Program-made: the position numbers and the translations under genes
Notes under the pieces: model-generated
Seen by the model: the letters and a program-made list of their open reading frames with translations, nothing else
Told to the model about the DNA's origin: nothing
Databases searched by the model: none
Assembly (NCBI RefSeq): GCF_041287255.1
Contig: NZ_JBGGTX010000001.1
Location: 620,001 to 684,000 of the forward strand
Length of the DNA stretch: 64,000 nucleotides
Source of the DNA: Tamlana flava
GTDB lineage: Bacteria; Bacteroidota; Bacteroidia; Flavobacteriales; Flavobacteriaceae
Direction: 5' to 3'
Shown here: piece by piece, positions 43,142 through 51,914 of the stretch
Layout: every line of letters begins with the position of its first letter
How positions within the stretch are numbered: position 1 is the stretch's first letter

Positions 43142-46100
43142 ATGAAATCATTAAAAATCCTTTTCCTTTTATTCTTTCTATCTCAAAACATTATTGGCCA
43201 AAATGATTGGGAAAACCCAGAAATCTTCAAACAGAACAGAGAAAATGCCCATGCATCATTTTACCCTTATTCCACTCATGAGAGCGCAATGAAAAGTGCC
43301 CCTAAGGAAGAAGAGTATATTCAGTTTTTAAATGGGAAATGGAAATTCCAATATGCATCTAAAGCGTCAGAAAGGAATCTGGATTTTTATAAGGTCAATT
43401 ATGATGATAGCACTTGGGATGAAATTCCTGTGCCAGGAAACTGGGAAATGTACGGGTACGGTTATCCCAATTATACCAATGCAGATTATCCTTTTGATAG
43501 AAATCCACCATTTATAAATGAAGCTCAAAATCCAGTTGGGTCCTATATTACCTACTTTAATTTACCTGAAACATGGAACAACCGTGAAATCTATATCCAA
43601 TTTGGTTCAGTGAAATCGGGGTACTACATCTGGGTGAATGGCGAAAAAGTTGGTTACAGTCAAGATTCTAAGTTGCCTTCAGAGTTTAATATAACACCTT
43701 ACTTAAAAGCTGGAAAAAACAAAGTTGCCGTACAAGTATTCCAATTTACTGATGGAAGCTACCTAGAAGACCAAGATTTTTGGCGCTTATCTGGTATTCA
43801 AAGAGATGTTATTTTATTGGCCAGGCCCAAAACACACATTAATGATTTCTTTGCAATTGCATCACTTGCCAAAAACTACGAAAACGGCATATTTAATCTA
43901 GAGGTTGATATAAAAAACACCCAGAAAAAGAAAGGAAAATATTCTATTGCCTATCAAATATTAGATGATTTAGGGAATCAAATTGATGGCAACCAATCTT
44001 CTTTCGAACTGGGTAAAGGCACCAAAAAGATTAATTTCAGTGCTGAAATTACCAACGTTAAAAAATGGTCTACCGAAACTCCCAACTTATACAAACTAGT
44101 TTTAAGCCTGAATAACAAGAAAGGAGAATTGATAGAAGCTACCGCCATTAAAATCGGGTTTAGAACTTCAGAAATTAAAGGTGGGCAACTCTTAGTAAAT
44201 GGCAAACCTATTCTTTTGAAAGGCGTAAATAGGCATGAACACAATCCTTATCACGGACATGTGGTAAACGAACAGGACATGATAGCCGACATCAAAACGA
44301 TGAAGCTATTTAACATTAATGCCGTTAGAACATCCCATTACCCAAATGACCCTACTTGGTATAGGCTCTGCGATGAGTACGGACTATATGTTTATGATGA
44401 AGCCAATATCGAGTCGCATGGTATGGGGTACGAACCAAAACATACGTTGGCCAACAATCCTGCTTGGAAAGCAGCGCATGAAGAACGAATAGTCAATATG
44501 GTTGAAAGAGATAAAAACCATCCATCGGTTATTGTTTGGAGCATGGGAAACGAAGCCGGCACAGGACCAAACTTTTTAGCGGGCTATAACGCCATAAAAA
44601 AATTGGATACCAGCCGCCCGGTACATTATGAACGCGCCGAAAGAATGACCGATTTAAAAGAACGGCACACAGATATCCAAGGCTTTATGTATGCGGAGAT
44701 TGAATATATAAAAAACAGATGGTTGGAAACAGATAAAGAACGCCCTTTTATTTGGTGTGAATATTCACATGCCATGGGCAATAGCAATGGCAATTTTCAG
44801 GAGTATTGGGACTTGGTTTATTCACATCCACAACTGCAAGGTGGTTTTATATGGGATTGGATGGATCAAGGTTTGGCCAAATACGATGAACATGGTAAAA
44901 AATTCTGGGCTTATGGCGGTCATTTTGAGCCTGAGGGTGTGCACCACGATGGCAACTTTTGTTTAAACGGTATTGTTGACCCTGACCTAAAGCCACACCC
45001 TGCGCTATTTGAGATAAAAAAGGTTTACCAAAATATTAAGTTCAAAAATATTGATGCCTCAAAAGGACTGATAAGTATAAAAAATGATAATTTCTTTACA
45101 AATTTGGATGGCTACATGGTTAAATGGGAACTTTTAGCCTATGGTACCGTTGCCAATTCTGGGGAACTTAAGCCCGTGGGCATTGCACCGCAATCTGAAA
45201 AAGAGTTTACCATAGAATTTTCGTTGCCCGACAACAATAAAGAATACTTTCTAAATCTTTATGCCGTTCAAAACGATTTCAATTATTTCATTCCGTACGG
45301 CCATATCGTAGCCTCAGAACAGTTTGGGTTAAATGAATTTGTACCAGCCGCAAATAAATTGGAAAGTTCTGCTCCTATCAGTTCATCAGAAGATGAAAAC
45401 AAAATAATCATCTCTGGGAATACATTTAACGCTAGTATTTCTAAACAAACGGGAATGTTAACTTCATACATGCTCAATGGCTACGAATTGATAAAAACAC
45501 CTTTGGCATTGGATTTTTGGAGAGCCCCCACCGACAACGATTTTGGAAACAAGCTTCAGGAACGTGCTGAAATTTGGAAGCAAGCCGCCCATGAATTTGT
45601 TTTGAAGGATGTTGAAACCAAAAAGATATCAAAATCAGAGGTTATGGTGAGCACAACGTTCCACATCCCAAAAATTGATGGCAATGTTTCCATTGCTTAT
45701 ACCATAAAAGGAAATGGACAAATAGATGTCAATTATAGCTTTGAAGCGAAAAAAGAGGATTTACCTGAAATTCCGAGAATTGGTTTAAAACTTCAGCTCC
45801 CCAAAGAATTTGATAACTTAAGCTACTACGGTCGAGGGCCATGGGAAAATTACATAGACCGGAACACAGCAGCTTTTGTTGGACTTTACAACTCTAAAGT
45901 TGCCGACCAATATGTGGCATACAACCGACCACAGGAAAATGGGCATAAATCGGATGTACGTTGGCTGAGTTTAAAAAATCAATACGGATTGGGCCTAAAA
46001 ATTATTGCGAATAAAGAAGTTTTGGAGTTTAATGCATTGCATAATAGCACTTCCGATTTTGACCCCGGAAAACAAAAATTACTAAGAACAACAGCAGATA

Positions 46101-46252
46101 TTACCGAAAAAGATTTTGTTGAACTTCATATTGACCATAAAATGATGGGCGTTGGTGGTGACAACAGTTGGGGTGCAAAACCACACCCCAAGTACATGTA
46201 TTACGCTAATCAAGTTTATAATTTTAGTTTCACCATAATGCCCGAAAACTAA
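43142..46252 (+). CDS. lacZ: Secreted GH2 beta-galactosidase (LacZ type)
   Basis: A 1036-residue glycoside hydrolase family 2 enzyme that cleaves terminal beta-galactosides. Signal peptide at 1-20 (IIGQ). The sugar-binding jelly-roll (about 50-230) has SYLEDQDFWRLSGIQRDV, and immunoglobulin-like domains flank the TIM barrel. The acid/base is Glu471 (WSMGNEAGTG) and the nucleophile Glu540 (IWCEYSHAMGN), at nearly the E. coli LacZ positions (461, 537). The C-terminal beta-sandwich includes the RAPTDND motif. The ATG at 43142 precedes the leader. An upstream in-frame start would lie inside the fadL terminator. No sugar-uptake genes are adjacent. The leader places it in the periplasm or outside the cell. 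Confidence 0.95.
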   Translation: MKSLKILFLLFFLSQNIIGQNDWENPEIFKQNRENAHASFYPYSTHESAMKSAPKEEEYIQFLNGKWKFQYASKASERNLDFYKVNYDDSTWDEIPVPGNWEMYGYGYPNYTNADYPFDRNPPFINEAQNPVGSYITYFNLPETWNNREIYIQFGSVKSGYYIWVNGEKVGYSQDSKLPSEFNITPYLKAGKNKVAVQVFQFTDGSYLEDQDFWRLSGIQRDVILLARPKTHINDFFAIASLAKNYENGIFNLEVDIKNTQKKKGKYSIAYQILDDLGNQIDGNQSSFELGKGTKKINFSAEITNVKKWSTETPNLYKLVLSLNNKKGELIEATAIKIGFRTSEIKGGQLLVNGKPILLKGVNRHEHNPYHGHVVNEQDMIADIKTMKLFNINAVRTSHYPNDPTWYRLCDEYGLYVYDEANIESHGMGYEPKHTLANNPAWKAAHEERIVNMVERDKNHPSVIVWSMGNEAGTGPNFLAGYNAIKKLDTSRPVHYERAERMTDLKERHTDIQGFMYAEIEYIKNRWLETDKERPFIWCEYSHAMGNSNGNFQEYWDLVYSHPQLQGGFIWDWMDQGLAKYDEHGKKFWAYGGHFEPEGVHHDGNFCLNGIVDPDLKPHPALFEIKKVYQNIKFKNIDASKGLISIKNDNFFTNLDGYMVKWELLAYGTVANSGELKPVGIAPQSEKEFTIEFSLPDNNKEYFLNLYAVQNDFNYFIPYGHIVASEQFGLNEFVPAANKLESSAPISSSEDENKIIISGNTFNASISKQTGMLTSYMLNGYELIKTPLALDFWRAPTDNDFGNKLQERAEIWKQAAHEFVLKDVETKKISKSEVMVSTTFHIPKIDGNVSIAYTIKGNGQIDVNYSFEAKKEDLPEIPRIGLKLQLPKEFDNLSYYGRGPWENYIDRNTAAFVGLYNSKVADQYVAYNRPQENGHKSDVRWLSLKNQYGLGLKIIANKEVLEFNALHNSTSDFDPGKQKLLRTTADITEKDFVELHIDHKMMGVGGDNSWGAKPHPKYMYYANQVYNFSFTIMPEN

Positions 46253-46450
46253 AGCATTTGAATTTAAAAGACATTACAGAATCACTGATTTCATCCTAAT
46301 AACAAAAGAAACATTGGCCGAATTCATGAAGACATAAACCACTAAACCCCAATTGCTTATATTTTAATTTTTTCTAAAAAAAAGAAATCGACAGCATAAC
46401 AACCAATCGAAAAATAAATTACATTCGCGAAAAATATCGAGGCGTCATTT

Positions 46451-47062
46451 ATGTCCATAGAGCGAAAAGTAAAGTTGATAGAAGGTCTATTCGAGCAACT
46501 TGATTCAAAAATCTTTACATTTCAAAATAAAACAAAATTGCAATGCATATCGGGCTGTGGCCAATGCTGCAACAACCCCACTATGGAAGCTTCGCCATTG
46601 GAGTTTTTACCATTGGCATTTCATCTGTTTTTGACTGGAAAGGCCGAAACCACACTTAAAGAATTGCAGAGCAAACAAAACCCGAGCATTTGCCACATTT
46701 ACAATCCATTAAACATAGTTGATTATGCTTCGGGGCAATGCAGCAACTATAAATATCGTGGACTAATATGCAGGCTTTTTGGATACGCAGCGTCAAGGGA
46801 TAAATACGGTAAAGAGCGTTTGGTTACTTGCAAAATCATTAAAGAAAACCAACAGGGTATTTACCAAGATACCGTGGAGGCCATTAACAACGGCCTGTAT
46901 GTACCCATGTTTACAGACTACTACATGCAGTTGGCACAAATAGATTTTAAGTTGGGAAACATGATTGTACCCATAAACAAAGCCTTAAAACTGGCCATTG
47001 AGGAAGTGCTGCAATACTACGTCTATAGACCTTTCCCGGGTGGGTTGGAAACGGTTGCTTAA
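46451..47062 (+). CDS. YkgJ-family cysteine cluster protein
   Basis: A 203-residue protein with the CxxxCxxCC-type metal or Fe-S site (CISGCGQCCNNPTM, about 35-48) and further cysteines in QCSNYKYRGLICRLFGY and VTCKI. The YkgJ/UPF0153 family is thought to bind zinc or a Fe-S cluster and has no settled role. There is no signal peptide. The 200 nt before it hold no gene. The nearest promoter-like element is TACATTCG at about 46421, which is weak. Confidence 0.85.
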   Translation: MSIERKVKLIEGLFEQLDSKIFTFQNKTKLQCISGCGQCCNNPTMEASPLEFLPLAFHLFLTGKAETTLKELQSKQNPSICHIYNPLNIVDYASGQCSNYKYRGLICRLFGYAASRDKYGKERLVTCKIIKENQQGIYQDTVEAINNGLYVPMFTDYYMQLAQIDFKLGNMIVPINKALKLAIEEVLQYYVYRPFPGGLETVA

Positions 47063-47089
47063 TTTTTTTTAAAACCGAAACGTAGAATA

Positions 47090-47120
47090 TTGACTTTGTA
47101 AAAAATTTCAACTACCTTCG
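47090..47120 (+). promoter_or_regulatory. Promoter candidate of the MOSC gene (TTG-N20-TACCTTCG)
   Basis: TTG (47090-47092), 20 nt, then TACCTTCG (47113-47120), one base off TAnnTTTG. It lies 58 nt before the MOSC ATG. Confidence 0.45.
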
Positions 47121-47177
47121 TTTAACGACTGATATAAGTCATTAAAACGGCGCATATCATCGCATTAAACGAACTCC

Positions 47178-47813
47178 ATGCAAATCACCTCAACCAACAT
47201 AGCACAACCCAAAACCATTATTTGGAGAAAAAAAGAAGTGGTTACCGGTATTTACAAAACCCCAACCAATGCCCCTATTTTTTTGGGCAAAAATGATGTA
47301 AAAGATGATGAAGTGACCGATAGAAAATACCATGGTGGCGAGTTTAAGGCCTGTTATTTGTTTTCTGAAGATTATTACGGCTATTGGAAAAACCTTTACC
47401 CCAATTTAGATTGGAATTGGGGCATGTTTGGCGAAAACCTAACTGTTTCAGGCTTGGACGAAACACAGATTTTTGTTGGCGATATTTATAAAGTAGGAGA
47501 AGCCAAAGTGCAAATAACCCAACCACGCGAACCCTGTTTTAAATTGGGTGCGAAATTTGGCAACCAAAACATTTTAAAAAAATTTATAGTATGCGGCCAC
47601 CCGGGTACCTATATTCGGGTTTTGGAAGAAGGCTTTGTAAAACCTGGCGACAAATTTACGCTTACTGAAAGACCTGAAAACAGCCTAACAACGGCGCAAT
47701 TGTATCATTTAATTTTTGCGAAAAACAAAGATAAAGACTTACTAAACCTGGCAGCAAAAAACAATGCTCTACCCGAACGTGCACGAAAAGAATTTATGAG
47801 CTTTTTAAAATAG
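47178..47813 (+). CDS. MOSC domain-containing protein
   Basis: A 211-residue single MOSC domain protein (YiiM-like). The family includes the sulfur-carrier C-terminal domain of molybdenum cofactor sulfurases and 6-hydroxyaminopurine reductases. Characteristic stretches are DRKYHGGEFKACYLFSEDYYGYW, GMFGENLTVSGLDE and QPREPCFKLGAKFG, whose Cys is the presumed sulfur or cofactor site. The C terminus (LTTAQLYHLIF..ALPERARKEFMSFLK) matches the small helical extension of YiiM-type proteins. Probably redox or Moco-linked, cytoplasmic. Confidence 0.9.
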   Translation: MQITSTNIAQPKTIIWRKKEVVTGIYKTPTNAPIFLGKNDVKDDEVTDRKYHGGEFKACYLFSEDYYGYWKNLYPNLDWNWGMFGENLTVSGLDETQIFVGDIYKVGEAKVQITQPREPCFKLGAKFGNQNILKKFIVCGHPGTYIRVLEEGFVKPGDKFTLTERPENSLTTAQLYHLIFAKNKDKDLLNLAAKNNALPERARKEFMSFLK

Positions 47814-47877
47814 ATTTTTTCATTTTCCACCGCAATTTGTCGCCCTTTTAAAATCATTTTTTTTGTATCTTTAGAAT

Positions 47878-48258
47878 ATGCAAACCCTCACTACAAAATT
47901 AAAACTCAAAAAGTTTAAAGACATTTATATTTTGAATGTTCCGGACAATTTTGAGGAAATATTCGCCAAAATAGAGCACAATGAATCTTTGGTCATCACC
48001 TCTTGTGTAGAATGTGCCATTGTGTTCACCGAAAGCAAAAATGAATTTATGGAGCAGATGCTTACACTGTTTCCTAGGCTTATGGATTCTTCGGTACTTT
48101 GGGTATTTTATCCCAACGAAACTACCTTAAGCGAAATAGGCAATCTGCACAAAGAGTTCGATTGGGATTTTTTAGGCGATTACCGTTTAAAGCCCGCCAA
48201 ACTTCTTCATGTGGACAATACCTGGAATGCCATGAAAATAAAAAAAATCCTCTCTTAA
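47878..48258 (+). CDS. Conserved hypothetical protein, DUF3052-like
   Basis: A 126-residue soluble protein with beta-alpha repeats (IYILNVPDNFEEIF, SLVITSCVECAIVFTESK, VLWVFYPNET..LSEIGNLHKEFDWDFLGDYRL). The pattern and length recall the DUF3052 family, but I cannot confirm it. There is no signal or membrane span. Its last bases contain the -7 box of the following helicase gene, 32 nt before that gene's start, so the two genes are closely linked but perhaps separately transcribed. Confidence 0.65.
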   Translation: MQTLTTKLKLKKFKDIYILNVPDNFEEIFAKIEHNESLVITSCVECAIVFTESKNEFMEQMLTLFPRLMDSSVLWVFYPNETTLSEIGNLHKEFDWDFLGDYRLKPAKLLHVDNTWNAMKIKKILS

Positions 48259-48266
48259 AATTGGGT

Positions 48267-48274
48267 TATCTTTG
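48267..48274 (+). promoter_or_regulatory. -7 box (TATCTTTG) of the DEAD helicase gene
   Basis: TATCTTTG is a perfect TAnnTTTG match, 17 nt before the ATG at 48291. The -33 position holds no TTG. Confidence 0.5.
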
Positions 48275-48290
48275 CGGCAAAACATTTTAA

Positions 48291-49532
48291 ATGTCCTTTA
48301 AAGACTTACAATTAAACAGACCTATTTTAAGGGCTGTGGCAGAAGCTGGTTACGATAACCCCACATTGGTTCAAGAAAAAACCATTCCTCTGGTTTTAAA
48401 TAAAAAAGACCTTATTGTTTCCGCACAAACCGGAACGGGCAAAACCGCTGCATTTGCACTTCCTATCCTTCAGTTATTGATTAACGAACAAGACGCCCCA
48501 AAAAACGGAAAAAAAATAAAAGCCCTTATTGTTAGCCCAACTCGGGAACTGGCCTTACAGATTTACGAAAATTTTAAAACATATAGTACATACACCAACC
48601 TGAGGTCTACCGTGGTTTATGGTGGCACATCAATCGAACCACAAAAGGATGTACTGAAAAAAGGTGTTGATATTTTAATTGCCACTCCCGGCCGATTGCT
48701 CGATTTGCATAAACAAGACGTTGTAAATCTTGATTATGTGGAAATTCTGGTGCTGGACGAAGCCGACCTCATGTTAGATATGGGCTTTATTGATGACGTT
48801 AGAAAAATTGAACGTTTGTGCCCCAAGGAAAAACAAACGCTTCTGTTTTCGGCTACCATTCCTCACAAAGTGGAATTTTTGGCAAATACCATTTTAAAAG
48901 ACCCAGAGCGTATTGAAGTGGCACAAAACGCGTCAACCTCAAAAGATGTTAATCAATTGCTTTTTTATGTTCCGAAGCGAAATAAAATGGAACTGTGTTT
49001 GCACTTATTGCGCAACACCATTAAAGGGCATATCATCATTTTTAGACGAACCAAGTTTGGCGTGGATAAATTAGAGCAGACACTTCTAAAAAATGGCTAT
49101 AAAGTAAACACACTGCATGGTGATAAAAGTCAGACGGCAAGGCAGGAGGCTTTGAATCAGTTTAAAAATGGGGAAACCAATATTTTAATCGCTACCGATG
49201 TGGCCGCACGGGGCATTGATATTGATGATTTGGATGCCGTAATAAATTTTGATTTGCCCAATGTACCCGAAACTTATGTACATAGAATAGGTCGAACGGC
49301 CAGAGCAGGAAATTCCGGAAAGGCATACTCATTATGTTCTGCCGACGAAAAAAGTTATGTGCAAACCATCCAACAACTTATTCAGCTTCAAATAGATGTG
49401 GTGGATGACCACCCTTATCCGCTAGATCCAAAAGCAAAACCGATAGTCCATAAATCAAAAAAAACGGGAAGCAAACATAAAAAAGGTAGAAAAAGCGAAG
49501 CTTCCAAAAAGAAAAAGAAACGCTGGTACTAA
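48291..49532 (+). CDS. DEAD-box RNA helicase (RhlE/CsdA-like)
   Basis: A 413-residue ATP-dependent RNA helicase. The Q motif (FKDLQLNRPILRAVAEAGYDNPTLVQEKTIP) is followed by Walker A with Lys51 (AQTGTGKT), PTRELALQ, the DEAD box at 156-159, SAT, and the second RecA domain with ARGIDIDDLD and HRIGRTARAG. A lysine-rich tail (from about 385) should bind RNA. Likely role: ribosome assembly or cold adaptation. The cupin gene follows after 12 nt, suggesting cotranscription. Confidence 0.94.
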   Translation: MSFKDLQLNRPILRAVAEAGYDNPTLVQEKTIPLVLNKKDLIVSAQTGTGKTAAFALPILQLLINEQDAPKNGKKIKALIVSPTRELALQIYENFKTYSTYTNLRSTVVYGGTSIEPQKDVLKKGVDILIATPGRLLDLHKQDVVNLDYVEILVLDEADLMLDMGFIDDVRKIERLCPKEKQTLLFSATIPHKVEFLANTILKDPERIEVAQNASTSKDVNQLLFYVPKRNKMELCLHLLRNTIKGHIIIFRRTKFGVDKLEQTLLKNGYKVNTLHGDKSQTARQEALNQFKNGETNILIATDVAARGIDIDDLDAVINFDLPNVPETYVHRIGRTARAGNSGKAYSLCSADEKSYVQTIQQLIQLQIDVVDDHPYPLDPKAKPIVHKSKKTGSKHKKGRKSEASKKKKKRWY

Positions 49533-49544
49533 ACACTATTTTTA

Positions 49545-50048
49545 ATGGAGGAGGCAAAAAAAATAGCTGAACAACTAAACATGCAACATCACCCAGAGGG
49601 GGGATATTTTAAAGAAACATACAGAAGTTCTGGTGAAATAACTCCGGAAAATCTGGGTTCTGACTTCACAGAAAACAGAAACTTTTCTACTTGTATCTAT
49701 TTCTTATTGACTTCGGATACGTTTTCTGCTTTCCACAAGATTAAACAAGATGAAATTTGGCACTTTTATAAAGGCTCTTCAATAAAGTTGCACATCATTT
49801 CTTCGGAAGGCGCTTATAGCTCGGTGATTATTGGAAATAATTTAGAAAAAAATGAAATTCCGCAATTTGTTGTTAAAGCTAAAGATTGGTTTGCGGCGGA
49901 AGTTACCAATAAAGATTCTTATTCACTTCTAGGATGCACGGTCTCCCCTGGTTTCGATTTTAAGGATTTTAAATTAGCAGAAAGAAATACATTGATTAGT
50001 AAATTCCCAAAACATAAAACAATTATTGAAAAACTTACCAGAATCTAA
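49545..50048 (+). CDS. Cupin family protein (DUF985)
   Basis: A 167-residue cupin of the DUF985 family. The N-terminal hallmark is MQHHPEGGYFKETYRS. The cupin motifs are FYFLLTSDTFSAFHKIKQDEIWHFYKGSS (motif 1 with metal-type His and Glu) and VSPGFDFKDFKLAERN at the end. Proteins of this group are sugar epimerase-like and uncharacterised. It starts 12 nt after the helicase and its stop overlaps the convergent VanX-type gene by 4 nt. Confidence 0.9.
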   Translation: MEEAKKIAEQLNMQHHPEGGYFKETYRSSGEITPENLGSDFTENRNFSTCIYFLLTSDTFSAFHKIKQDEIWHFYKGSSIKLHIISSEGAYSSVIIGNNLEKNEIPQFVVKAKDWFAAEVTNKDSYSLLGCTVSPGFDFKDFKLAERNTLISKFPKHKTIIEKLTRI

Positions 50049-50722
50049 ATAGGTTTTGGTACAATAGGAAAATCAAAGTAGGTGTTCGGAAACGGTTCCC
50101 ATCGCAACGTGAAATGCCACCACTCCTTAGGATAATTCCTAAAACCATGTTGCAGCATTATTTTTTGCAACAATTGCCTATTGGCCCTTTGTTTTTCGGA
50201 AATGCCATTATATTCAACCCAAGATTGTTCCCCAAAAAAATCATACTCACTGCCCATATCCAATGGTTCTCCTGTATTTCCATCAATTATGGTTAAATCT
50301 ACAGTGCTGCCTTTGCTATGGCCAGATCTAGTTGCTATGTATTCTTCCTTAAACAAATCACTCTTATTAACATCAGGGTAAAATTTTTGTTTATTTAAGG
50401 TATCATTAAAATCCCTAGCCCAGTGAATAAAATGGTTTACGGCACGCTGTGGCCTATAGCCGTCATAAACTTTTAAACACAGATTTTGGTCTTGCAAGGC
50501 CATATGCACTTTCTTCAAGGCCATAGTAGCTTCAACGGTAAGAATAAGCTTGTCAGTTTCATACCCATCTATTGGCTTTCCTATAAAATTATTTGAACCG
50601 TAGTAACGTAATTCTACGTCTAAATCAGGAATACTATCTTCCACGTAAACAAAGCCTTCGGGCAATTGCGCAATGGAATTCAAACCCAGCAACAAGAATA
50701 AAAAAAGAAAAGTGTGCTTCAT
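50045..50722 (-). CDS. D-alanyl-D-alanine dipeptidase (VanX/DdpX type, M15D)
   Basis: Zinc peptidase that splits D-Ala-D-Ala. A signal peptide (1-18, ending NSIAQ) sends it to the periplasm. All active-site residues are seen: Arg90 (YDGYRPQ), Zn ligands His135 and Asp142 (SGHSKGSTVD), catalytic Glu200 and ligand His203 (KEWWHF). At 225 residues it matches VanX-like enzymes. No vanHA genes are near. The exported form points to peptidoglycan turnover and D-Ala recycling, not vancomycin resistance. Confidence 0.93.
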   Translation of the reverse strand: MKHTFLFLFLLLGLNSIAQLPEGFVYVEDSIPDLDVELRYYGSNNFIGKPIDGYETDKLILTVEATMALKKVHMALQDQNLCLKVYDGYRPQRAVNHFIHWARDFNDTLNKQKFYPDVNKSDLFKEEYIATRSGHSKGSTVDLTIIDGNTGEPLDMGSEYDFFGEQSWVEYNGISEKQRANRQLLQKIMLQHGFRNYPKEWWHFTLRWEPFPNTYFDFPIVPKPI

Positions 50723-50761
50723 TTTATTTATGGATTATGCTAAATTAGAAAATAAAAGAGA

Positions 50762-51355
50762 ATGAGGCTAAACCCATGCATAAATTTAGAATTGAAAGAT
50801 GCCGATGTTATCTATTATCCAAATTTCTTCAATAATAATGAAGCTGATGATTTTTTCAATAAGCTTTTAAAGGATATCGAATGGAGACAGGACAACATTA
50901 CTATTTTTGGTAAAACATTTGAACAGCCAAGACTTACCGCTTTTTATGCAACCAACAACAATAGCTACACCTACAGTAATATAAAAATGAAGCCTTTGCC
51001 TTTTGAAGGCGAATTGCTTGCAATCAAGAACATGATTGATGAAGAATTAAAAATAGAATTTACCAGCTGTTTGGCAAATTTGTACCGTTCTGGAAAAGAT
51101 AGCAACGGTTGGCATGCGGATGATGAAAAAGAACTTGGTAAAAACCCGGTTATTGCCTCAATATCTTTTGGGACCGAGCGCATTTTTCATCTAAAACATA
51201 AAAAAGATAAATTTTTGAAAGCCAAACTCGTTTTACAGCATGGCAGCCTTTTATTAATGAAAGGTGAAACGCAACATAACTGGCTGCACCAAATACCGAA
51301 AACCCAAAAAGATATCGGAAAACGGATTAATCTGACCTTTCGAATTATTGCATAA
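50762..51355 (+). CDS. AlkB-family Fe(II)/2-oxoglutarate dioxygenase
   Basis: A 197-residue oxygenase of the AlkB/ABH2 type that removes alkyl groups from DNA or RNA bases. The iron ligands are His118 and Asp120 (WHADDE) and His176 (QHNWLHQIPK). The 2-oxoglutarate arginine is Arg188 or Arg194 in the RINLTFR end. The substrate loop has QPRLTAFYAT and the Y-R-S-G motif (LANLYRSGKDSNGWH). It is divergent from the VanX-type gene by about 40 nt, and a terminator follows directly. Confidence 0.93.
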   Translation: MRLNPCINLELKDADVIYYPNFFNNNEADDFFNKLLKDIEWRQDNITIFGKTFEQPRLTAFYATNNNSYTYSNIKMKPLPFEGELLAIKNMIDEELKIEFTSCLANLYRSGKDSNGWHADDEKELGKNPVIASISFGTERIFHLKHKKDKFLKAKLVLQHGSLLLMKGETQHNWLHQIPKTQKDIGKRINLTFRIIA

Positions 51356-51356
51356 A

Positions 51357-51385
51357 AAAACCGGGTTCCCTCAAACCCGGTTTCC
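51357..51385 (+). terminator. Rho-independent terminator after alkB
   Basis: AAACCGGGTT pairs with AACCCGGTTT around a short loop (CCCTCA), followed by a T-rich tail. It overlaps the end of the gene by almost nothing (stop at 51355). Confidence 0.82.
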
Positions 51386-51530
51386 TTTCAATTTGCTTTT
51401 TAATATTATGATGTCAGATTTGGGGTCTCCTTATCAACAACATAATGCAAATATTAATTAATTAATCCATTGAACTAAAAAGTGTGTTATTTAGTACACT
51501 CCAAAGATATAACTATTAAATATTAACTAA

Positions 51531-51614
51531 CGATAAAATACACTAAAAATCGATTAAATACACTAAATTTTAACATTTTAAGATGAAAATATACTTATAA
51601 TCGATGAAATACAT
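51531..51614 (+). repeat. Tandem 20-bp direct repeats, CGATnAAATACACTAAA
   Basis: CGATAAAATACACTAAAAAT (51531-51550) is directly followed by CGATTAAATACACTAAATTT (51551-51570), 17 of 20 identical. A third, degenerate copy, CGATGAAATACAT, lies at 51602-51614. The palindrome at 51481-51500 ends in a similar TAGTACACT. The spacing of about two helical turns fits a protein-binding array. Confidence 0.55.
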
Positions 51615-51659
51615 ATTCTTTCAATGACTAAAAACCAAAAAACGAAGCATTTTAAAATT

Positions 51660-51689
51660 AAAGAAGCACCCAAAAAAGAGTGCTTCTTT
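51660..51689. terminator. Hairpin, possible terminator
   Basis: AAAGAAGCAC (51660-51669) and GTGCTTCTTT (51680-51689) form a perfect 10-bp stem. No gene ends here. The T tract is short, so termination is uncertain. Confidence 0.45.
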
Positions 51690-51914
51690 ACTAACTAACC
51701 AACCAAAATATGAATTACAATTCTTCAGTTTAAAGTAACCACTCAATAAACTAACTACTTGAATGAATTCGATTATTATAAAGCAATACTTGTGCCAAAC
51801 TGTGCCATAAATTTTTGTTTTAAGATTTAATTAACAATTAAAAATAGTTTTATGCCAACTAGTATTTAAAATATAATTATAGGATATTTGCTCCGTCAAA
51901 AAACAAATCACTTC

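Larger units (their letters stand above)
51356..51914. other. Gene-free region with direct repeats and a hairpin
   Basis: About 560 nt without a reading frame. It holds the alkB terminator (51357-51385), an imperfect palindrome AGTGTGTTATTTAGTACACT (51481-51500), two adjacent 20-bp direct repeats (51531-51570), a partial third copy (51602-51614), and a hairpin AAAGAAGCAC/GTGCTTCTTT (51660-51689). The rest is AT-rich with no recognised element. Confidence 0.6.

Noticed and set aside
50045..50722. VanX-type gene considered as part of a vancomycin resistance cluster
   Set aside because: There is no vanH, vanA or sensor pair nearby, and the product has a signal peptide, which suits wall turnover.
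51531..51614. Direct repeats considered as a CRISPR array or iteron origin
   Set aside because: The copies are adjacent with no spacers, only two are good, and no cas, rep or partition gene is near.
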